Assembly (NCBI GenBank): GCA_030340625.1 | Contig: JAOPHQ010005136.1 | Span: 206,501-270,500 of the forward strand | Source: Merluccius polli | Taxonomy: Eukaryota > Chordata > Actinopteri > Gadiformes > Merlucciidae | Direction of reading: 5' to 3' | Length of the DNA: 64,000 nucleotides | Shown: piece after piece, positions 55,518 through 64,000 of the stretch | Layout of the letters: each line of letters starts with the position of its first letter | Numbering within the stretch: the stretch's first letter is position 1 | Translations under genes and position numbers: made by a program | Notes under the pieces: generated by a model | Told to the model about the DNA's origin: nothing | Databases searched by the model: none | Seen by the model: only the letters and a program-made list of their open reading frames with translations

Positions 55518-57742
55518 AGAGTGGAAAAAGGGGATCAGAACATTGTGTAGAAAGTGTGTGTATATGAGAGAAGGGTGTGATGGGGAGAAGGGTAGGGCCT
55601 GGTATCCAGGTGTACTGTCTTTGGTTGATGCTGCAGAGTGGGAATGGAGGGAAGAGGGGCATCACCCCCCCCCCCCCCCCCCCCCCAAGCAACCATGTAA
55701 TTATGTGTGTGTGTGTGCGTGTGTGTGTGTGTGTCTACTTCGTATTCCTATCGCTCTGACAATAATGCTGCAATCATATCCTCACCCTGTCAGAACTGCA
55801 CACTAGACCATCCTTAATCGTCTTTAAAGGCCGCCGATGCTTTCAATTGAAAATCAAAGTCACCAAAATCTTACATTGGATCGACCGTACTATTGCCTTC
55901 CACTCTCCGGGCTTTCTCTCTGCAATGCATTTGCTCTTTTATATGCGTGAGTCTATGATCCTTCTCTCATTTGTATTCACACAAAAAGGCCGTGGGGCGT
56001 CATTTACTAATGCTTGGTGGGCACTTCAAAAGAGATGTGCTTTTAATGGCGCTTGGAGCTACAGCTAACTGCACTGAAGATGCCATTGATTCTGTCATTT
56101 TGATCATTACCTGCAGCCCTACACCTCACACTGTCGTGATCCAGGACAATAGTTGAATATAGGTTGCTTATTTAAAAGTGTTTGAAATAACACTAGGGTA
56201 TCTGACATTCGCCCTCTAGAGGACATTAGGTGGTATTACGGGTTGCTTTGCCACAATGGAAAAAAAATGCCCATCATAATTTTGAATCATCACAGCAAAA
56301 CATTAAAGCTTAAGGTGGGCTGTAGGTCCTTTTTAGGTGTCCGTTGATTGGTTTTATTTTATGTTTTCAGTACAACACATACACTAATGCACACAGTATG
56401 AGAGCCACACATGTATGCACACACCGGCACAGATACACGCAGTAAGAACACACTCGCACGCATGGACGCAGCAACTGGCGTCCAAAACACACCTGGGTGA
56501 TATGTAAAAACATCTGTGCGAGCGTACTTTCACCTCTCTATCTGAGCGGTAGGTAGTAATCTTCAATCAATTCAAGGTCCATTGTGATACAGTATGTTTG
56601 CTCAGAGCAGATGTCAGCCACAGGCATGGTCAGGGAACAGACATTTTAAGGTAACGAATCTGGATCTGTTTTTTTGTGTGTTTTCATGTGCGTGTGATCG
56701 TGTGTGTGTGTTTGTGCGTGTGCGTGTGTATGTTATGTGTGTGTGTGTGTGTGTGCATCCCGTATATATGTGTGTGTGTGTGTGTGTGATCATGGGGGTG
56801 TTTGTCTCACTTGGCACTCCTTCTCATGAGTTTTGCCTCTACTGATGTGGCTGGTGAGAAACTTTTTTTAAAAGAGACATTTGAAGTGTTTCAGATGTCT
56901 CCAACACGAAACACCCACCCATGCACATGTGCTTGTTTGTGTGTTTGTGTACTTGCGGGCCCGGCCTCTGATTGGCTCTTTTCTTCAATCACGTCTCTGT
57001 GCTGCAGGTGTGGCGTGTGGATCCTATAAGCAGAGCACAAGTGTATAGTTTGCATAGAAGAACTGGAGAACTTGTCAATAATCGTATTTGTGCTTCTTCC
57101 CTTCCTTCCTTCCCGAACTCAAACACTCGCTGCTCCAAGTTTCACTCTGAGTTTAAAGAGAGGAGCCAGAACAGAGAGGCCTGCCACGGTCTTCAAACCA
57201 CTCGGAAAGAGGAAGATCTCCTGTTAGGACAGACAGACAGACATACACACACACACACATACACTGTCAGAAGACAGAAACACAAAGGAGAGAGGTTGAA
57301 AAGAGAGAGTTAGTGAGCGACGCTGAGAGACGAGAAGGAGAGGGGAGGTGGGGAGGTGGTGGACATAGACAGGATATGATGGGAATGAATTGAGTAATTG
57401 ATTTTTGCAACAAAAAATGGAAGTCCATAATCCTCTGAAACGTCAGAACCCGTCCTATAGGCACCTACATAAATACACACACACACACACATACACATTT
57501 TTAATGGGATTTCACCATGCCATTTTTTTTTGTTACTGATATACACATGGATGGATTTCCTCATTCCCCACAGCTGATATAGACATCCATCAGCCCATAG
57601 ATGAATGGAAAAAGATTTGCACATGAATAATACATCTGTAGCAGCTGTACATTTTTAATTGATTCCTCCCAAGCACAAACGCCTTTGAGATTGTGTAGCT
57701 TCATGAGCTTGCTGAATGTAATTTTATTTTGCTTCTTCTCTA

Positions 57743-57747
<5 letters not shown>
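52001..57747. other. Unassigned intergenic DNA with microsatellites
   Basis: (CT)n at about 52460-52530 followed by a C run at 52560-52578, CA repeats at 54844-54878, a very long (GA)n tract at about 55397-55514, a C run near 55666-55686 and GT-rich DNA near 56700-56790. No gene recognised. Confidence 0.5.
55397..55514 (+). repeat. Long (GA)n microsatellite
   Basis: About 115 nt of GA dinucleotide, nearly pure after 55430. Confidence 0.97.

Positions 57748-57818
<71 letters not shown>
57748..57818 (+). repeat. (TA)n microsatellite
   Basis: About 70 nt of TA dinucleotide. Confidence 0.95.
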
Positions 57819-57822
<4 letters not shown>

Positions 57823-58309
57823 GTTTATTTATTTATTTTTAAAGAACATATACATATATATTTTAATAATATTCGATTTCCCCTTGTTGAAAATGCATGT
57901 ATTTGGATGTAACAGTGAAGGAAAAGCGACGCGGTGAATGACAACACGTTTGTGACTTCCCCAGATACTCATGATTGTCATCATCTGCTTCATTTTCTTT
58001 TGCTCTCTCTCATAACTTCATCATTGGCTCTGACTCAGTTGTCAGTTGTCAAGGCAGCATCTGTATTTGTTTGTTTGATCAAAAGGCGGCGAACGCTGTT
58101 GCTAAGGAGGAAGGATGTGTGTATATATATAATTTAATTTCATACAATACAGCAGGAGGATGACTATTATAATCTACTATAATCATTGTCCCTGGACCTC
58201 CATAACAGGTTGCAGATTGCAGAATGGATACATTTCAAATCCTACAATGTTTACGCCATTCATCTCTAACAGTAAAAGTAAAACCCCTTTTATGTGCAGT
58301 AGTCAGTAC

Positions 58310-58634
58310 AATGTGGCGCTGGGCAATAACTTGATATATCGTCATGAAATTAAGATATCGACTTATCGTGATACACAGTTTTGTAGTCTCAATGCATAAC
58401 GATGAGAAGATATGTCCTTAAAATTAACAAAATATGACGTTTGAAACGTCAGAGAGAAAGGAAAACTAGATTTAGTCCGGTACCATACTTTCCATATATT
58501 TGTAATGATACAATGTACGTAATATATACATTGTAATGACCCTCTGTTTAAAATGTAGACTGTTTTCCATGTCACCCAGTCTGGGGTCAAGGGTTAGCTT
58601 CATCATCACTGTAACCTCCTAGGGCAATATATCG

Positions 58635-58706
<72 letters not shown>

Positions 58707-58870
58707 CAGTATATTGGATGTTGTAATATCATCATATGGCATAAGTGTTGCTTTTCCTGGTTTTAATTCCCAGAAAACATGCTATATTGTAATATATATT
58801 GTTATCGAGATATTAAATTACCTATATAGGGATATAGTAGTATTTTGTCCATATCTCCAGTCCTAACCTC
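58310..58870. repeat. Teleost AT-rich repeat copies (ATATCGATAT type)
   Basis: GGGCAATATATCGATATTTT at 58623, a (TA)n core at about 58641-58700, GGCATAAGTGTTGCTTTTCC near 58738 and CCATATCTCCAGTCCT near 58849-58864 match the ends and middle of a common fish repeat as I recall it. A partial second left end (GCTGGGCAATAAC... TCGTGATAC) lies at 58319-58374. Confidence 0.5.
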
Positions 58871-59452
58871 TCCCTGTGCTACGCCTACTCTTAGCCATTC
58901 AAAACATGCTACATGACCCAAGCCTCTTTACCTATGAAACATGTATCTCTGACACGACGAGCGGCTCCTGTTTGAAGCATAAAGTTTACCATGTTACCCC
59001 TGCAGTGTTTGTGTGGGCTCAGGTGCTCTTGTTTCCTGGCATCTTAAGGAGACCGGAATAGGATGCTGCTGGTTTAGGTTCATTGGAGTGAACTAGTGTC
59101 TAAGTAAGAGGACTGGGATTTTATGTTCACCCTTTTAGCTCATTTCCTATTTTCTACATATTCAGCATACACACAGTACATACTATTTAACAAATATTTG
59201 TATTAGTTAAATGTAATATGTCATATGTTTCTCTACAGCTTTCGACCAATAATATGATCATTATGATATGATATATGATATGGTGATGTACATGATGGTC
59301 CTCAACGTGGTGACGTGACTTTAATTCAGAGCCATGCATATTCAGAATCCTTACCCTTGAACCTCAGCGTGACATTTAACAATTTTTTAAATGTTTTAAG
59401 CAACTTTTGTAGAACCTTTAGGACTATTCCCAAAAATATAAGTTAGAAAAAA

Positions 59453-59499
<47 letters not shown>

Positions 59500-62100
59500 A
59501 ACTGGAGTGAAAGTGAAAGTTCACTCTTGGGAAGAATCTAAAGTTGTATTGGTAAAATATTCATGTTAGGGTTATCATACCCCATCCAGTCTCTTCAGAT
59601 TGAAATAGGATTTATCCAGGTTGTTAAATATCGTATTGCATGCTCTGTCTCAAAATATAATTAATATAGATTTCTTCACCATGTGCTTATCTCATATCAT
59701 AAACTTGTTTACTTCAGTTAATTGCCTTATTACGGATGAACTAATACCCCACCGTTTTTTGCGCCCGCCCTCAGGGACTCTCATTTTATTGTATAAACTG
59801 GTTATGGATGTCACTGGTAATCTACCTGTAGCGATCCATCAGACTGATAGCGGATGTGTATTTTTTGTACTTATCCTGCCAATACAATATGCATTATGGA
59901 CTATTGTTAAGGGCCTGCGGCGGCACACCGTTTTCATTAACGGGTAAATGATTGTTGGTTTAAATATTGACTGTCTTATTGGCTTCTTCATACAGACAAA
60001 GTCCCCAAGCTCTTTTTCTTACTGTCGCTCACAAAACGTCCAGATAACCTTCAGGGAAATGAGTCGTAAGGAGCGTCCCTGGTGCTCCTGAGTAAGAGTA
60101 TATTTACGAAGCTCTAAAAGTCAAACAGACAACGGCGATGGTTTGCTGAAGCGTGTAAATCAACCACTACATGCGCATGTACATTTCGCAGTAGTTTTCC
60201 TTGTGTTCACTTGTGTTTCACTTGTCGCCTGAAACTGTGCATTCAACGTTTACCTGATACGAGAGGCACATATTACTATTATTCTCAGCAGAAACCATAT
60301 TTAACCGAGCTTTCCTCTTTTTCTTGAACAGCAATGTGAAAATGTGCAGCGCAGTGAATCACTCTGGCGATGAGAGAGATAGAGGCGTGGGTTAAAACAA
60401 AAGTGAGCAACTATTATAATTCTGTTCACATTAAAGCAGTCTTACTGGCAGCAGCTCATTCAGTGGATCTAGGGCAGGATAGGGGGAGAGGACTGCAGTG
60501 GATATTCAACACTGTTGAATAGAGTCGTACAGCTCCCTCCTTTTAGACTTGAGAGAAAGACCTGCTTTAAAAAAAGAAAAGAAATGGATGGTAGAAAATC
60601 CCCAGATCTTTTCTTCCGTATGTAAAAAGAGAATATTTGAGTAGGAGATGGGCAATGTGGTTTGTACTAATTACACCATATGTACACTTGAACTATACGC
60701 CTAAAATGCCTCATCTCGGTCAATTCATGTGGAGAGGAGACATAAAACAAAAACACATGCTAAGATACGTCCATAGTATTAATTAAGAACACCAAGATAG
60801 ACTATAGCAAAGAACGCACTCAAGTCAACACATGTAGTCTTTAAAACGCACTGAAATGACATCTTCATCACAAATGCAATGTATTATTCTGCCTCGATAG
60901 TGTAACTATAATTAACCCCTGCTGCATTACCGAGTATTATCCGAAACATAAGCCTCATATAAATATATACCAAATGTAATACGATGACAAAGCAACACTT
61001 TAATTATTCCATGAAGGGCGAGGCGAGCTGGAACTGGATGTGTCCTGGACTCCAGCGATAAGAACAAGTGATCAATATTGTATACAACAAATCCTATTGG
61101 ATTGGATTTACAATACCAACCTTATCATTCACAGGTAATACGGAAAGTAAAGACATTACTGAACTTAGACCTGCACTCTATGCAACACTATTTTCAGGCA
61201 AAAACATTTAGCACACGCATGAACAATTATTTTATACTATTTTTGAATGTTGTTTGTGGAAGAAATAACTAGAGAAAAAAATATTAATTTGTTTTTATTT
61301 TTTAAATTATTTACCAGCCACAGTGTGATTGGGTTTAAGTCCCATCCCATCAGGTATAGTGGGCTACCACTTGTAATCCCATTTGGGGGTTAAGTCGTCA
61401 ATGATTTCATTTCTATACACTGTCTTTGTGACTTGGTGTATAGCCACAGTTTGTATTAGTACAAGCAATAGACAGCTTCAATAAATGAACACAATAACAG
61501 CAAATAAATCCCCTTCATAACCGAACCCTCCTTGTCGTTATTCACAAAAAAACAGTTTTACGTAGAGAAGTGTCAAATCAAGATTATTTGTCCTTCCTCA
61601 CAATTACAATTTCATAGGGCTTTGGAAACCCACATAGACCCATGTTGCCCTTATGGTAGAAGTACGCTTGCTAGTGGGCCTCGGGTTGTTGGCTTACTGT
61701 TAACCAAAATCAACATTTCACCAGCAAGCTGTGTTTGTGTTTGACAGAAACACAGCTCAATTAAAATGACAAATGCGCGTGGGCAAAACGTATTTGTTGA
61801 CACACTCTGATTGTTACAGAAATGAATATATGAACTGGATGACAATGTTACAAATATTGTTTCAAGTGAACGCTTAGTCTCGCTAAAGTGTAAGACTTCT
61901 TTGTTTAGTTAGGTGATTGTTGAACCCAAATTCATGACTTCATTCTGTCCCATTCTTTATCCCAATCTACAACCCAATTTGCCTTAATGGTTTATTTTGA
62001 AATTAAAAGTTTAATTTTTGAAAAAGAAATATTTTCTATTATCAGAGACTCAAACTCAGCTTTATTTTCAGAATTGATATATTGGTACTAATTGAGAATG
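58871..62100. other. AT-rich DNA with few repeats
   Basis: Apart from (GA)n at 59460-59493, this 3.2-kb stretch lacks the microsatellites seen everywhere else. No convincing coding frame; a 108-codon frame at 59621-59947 matches nothing I know. Confidence 0.4.
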
Positions 62101-62282
62101 GATGATTATTATACACATGAACAAAAGAAGCTCTTGTTTGTCATTGTGGAGTGTGTGTGGTTGATAGCTGGTTTACAGCCTCACCTGACCCCAGTCACAC
62201 TGATCAGACTCTGGGGGGGGGGGGGGGGTGCACCCCTGTGGTGCATGAACAACCATGGCACCCAGGATAAATGCAGCCATCA

Positions 62283-62316
<34 letters not shown>

Positions 62317-63502
62317 CCGCTGTCATCATGTCAGCATTTACCACCTGCTCTGGCTGTACCATCTTGCCATCTCCAATAAACCGGCTTTATACCATCGACT
62401 ACATGTGTCCTGTGTTGGGCGAGCCCAGCAAAGCCACTGAGGTGGCGTGTGGCAGAGGCTGCTGCCACAGTTCTTGTAACTAAAAGACACTAAAGGGATT
62501 ATATTTATACTTCAAACTTTTAAACTGCTTCTTTTTTTTTTTTTCTACGTTGATACGAAAATATGGAAATAGAAACCTCCAAAGGCATTTCATCAGAGGC
62601 AGCTAACGATCCGGCGATACGCTTTGTGTTCCCGCCGTTTGTCCATCTTGTCCGTCTGTCTGGGCGCGCGTATCAAAGACGGAGATCTGTGCTGGTGTGG
62701 GGGTTTGTTTATGTGCACTTTGACACCGTCGGCGCTGTCGGGTTTTTTTCCACTGCGGCGTGCCTATTGTCAGGGAGATGGGGTTGCGCAACATTTCAGC
62801 CCCGGGTCTGATTGTGCCACAAGATGACGCCCAAATTGTCTCCTGTTGACGCACAGGAATCTTCCGGGAGTCTCCCAGGCCTAACTACCGGCGGTGGCGG
62901 GCGACAGACACAGATCACCGAGTTAGATCTGATTTCCAGTTGCCCAGTGTCACTAACAAGCAGTGGGGGGGGTCATGTGTCAATACCCACACCCACATAG
63001 TATAGCACGGAAAAAAGTGACACAAGCTTTGGTGTAAATCACCGCTAATTGGTGACACCGAGTTACCAAGATGGCGTCGGATACACGTCTACCCCTGTGA
63101 ACAAGAGATAAAACGACGCAGAGTTATTCGTACCATAGTCCACCGCCCCCCTGAAGTTCCCAATAGGGCCGTCTCTTGAAGAGGGTCTCAAAAAATGGAC
63201 CAGGGGGTCCGTAAACGAAAAACTCGTCGTGTCGTGTCAGAAGAAGTTCAAAGGCGATTGCGGAGGGGGTCATGAGAGACAGACAAGGCAGGAGGTAGTA
63301 GGAGAGGGGGGGGGGGGGGGGGGGTCTTTGTCCCCAGCTGTCCTTTCCACAACCCCCCCCCCCCCCCCCCCCCCCCCCCTCACCCCCACCCCCAATGACT
63401 GTGGGTTAGTCGCGGGGCTGAAGGTCAGTGAGAAGAAAGGAGTGCAGAGTCATAAGGTTGGTTCAAGTAAAGGCTCCGGTCCCGAGCTGTCTGGGAATAG
63501 AG

Positions 63503-63569
<67 letters not shown>

Positions 63570-63656
63570 CCTGCGTGGGACTGTTTGTGTGTTTTTGTGA
63601 CAGCGTGCTCTTACATCTACATCTACTCTCTCTTGTCCTTCCTTGCGCTCTCTCAA

Positions 63657-63719
<63 letters not shown>

Positions 63720-63730
63720 ACACACACCAA
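62101..63730. other. Unassigned DNA with G/C runs and microsatellites
   Basis: A G run near 62213-62228, (CA)n near 62283-62312, a G run at about 63307-63324, a C run at about 63354-63379, (GT)n at 63502-63543 and (CA)n at about 63658-63718. No gene recognised. Confidence 0.5.
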
Positions 63731-63732
63731 GC

Positions 63733-64000
63733 TACACCGTGACCACAGACATCCCTTCGGCCCCCTCCAATATATTTATACACTCGGAGGAGCAGACGCT
63801 GCCCATACAAGGGGGTCCCAGGAGACCCACCTGAGCAAATATTAACATCCTCCACAAGAAGCCTTTGATGCGCCGGGGGCCGAGGCCCGGGGTCGCCCCC
63901 CCGCCCCCCCCCCCCCCCCGGCGGGCCAGACGGAGAGCACCGGGTCCGGGGAGTCAATAGAGATGCAGGGGCCGGAGAGGTCAGGCTCCCAGCCGGACCA
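63733..64000 (+). other. Possible coding exon(s) at the right edge
   Basis: Two codon-like stretches in different frames: 63733 onward reads YTVTTDIPSAPSNIFIHSEE then QTLPIQ before a stop at 63832-63834, and a second frame open from 63846 to the end of the window reads HPPQEAFDAPGAEARGRP, a Pro run, then TESTGSGESIEMQGPERSGS. No family recognised and no strong splice sites. They could be exons of a downstream gene, or chance. Confidence 0.2.

Noticed and set aside
59621..59947. 108-codon open frame in AT-rich DNA
   Set aside because: No recognisable family, no splice context, and composition as expected by chance.
62563..62811. 82-codon frame MEIETSKGISSEAANDPAIR...
   Set aside because: It reads plausibly at first but becomes arbitrary; no homolog recognised and no promoter context.

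Overview
This window is vertebrate nuclear DNA, almost certainly from a teleost fish. It has split genes with GT-AG introns, tRNA-derived SINEs of the fish type, several hAT-like and TTAA-flanked DNA elements, and an extreme load of dinucleotide microsatellites and long C or G homopolymers. That repeat load resembles what is reported for cod-like (gadiform) fishes, but this placement is only an inference. Two genes are readable exon by exon, both on the + strand. Everything else is intron, untranslated region, repeat or unassigned intergenic sequence.

The first gene is the 3' part of slc24a3, a K+-dependent Na+/Ca2+ exchanger (NCKX3). Eleven coding exons lie between 1971 and 7874 and encode the C-terminal 444 residues. 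The first part of the protein, including the alpha-1 repeat, lies upstream of the window. The 3' UTR runs to a double polyadenylation signal at about 9574-9583. The second gene is rin2 (Ras and Rab interactor 2, a Rab5 exchange factor). A CpG-rich promoter-like block with a probable non-coding first exon lies at about 10970-11109. Twelve coding exons between 16175 and 34803 join without a phase conflict into a 1050-residue protein: an N-terminal helix, SH2, a proline-rich region with an acidic run, then RH, VPS9 and RA domains. The 3' UTR ends near 36150-36170. The gene order slc24a3-rin2 matches human chromosome 20p11 and is paralogous to SLC24A4-RIN3 on human 14q32.

From about 36.2 kb to the end (about 28 kb) no protein could be recognised. 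The stretch holds a 36-bp minisatellite inside a TTAA-flanked element, small hAT-type elements (one with a perfect 8-bp target duplication), a decayed hAT transposase fragment, a SINE with multiplied A-box-like units, a snap-back hairpin and many microsatellites. A seven-residue possible first exon near 36.58 kb and possible coding frames in the last 270 bases are flagged as weak candidates.

The observations most worth checking are four. A 66-nt, frame-neutral transmembrane exon of slc24a3 sits between a (TG)14 tract and a complementary (CA)18 tract. An inverted SINE pair with a 30-nt perfect match flanks two slc24a3 exons. A perfect palindromic CLEAR/E-box lies just upstream of the presumed rin2 first exon. 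An in-phase alternative rin2 first exon may extend its N-terminal heptad helix.
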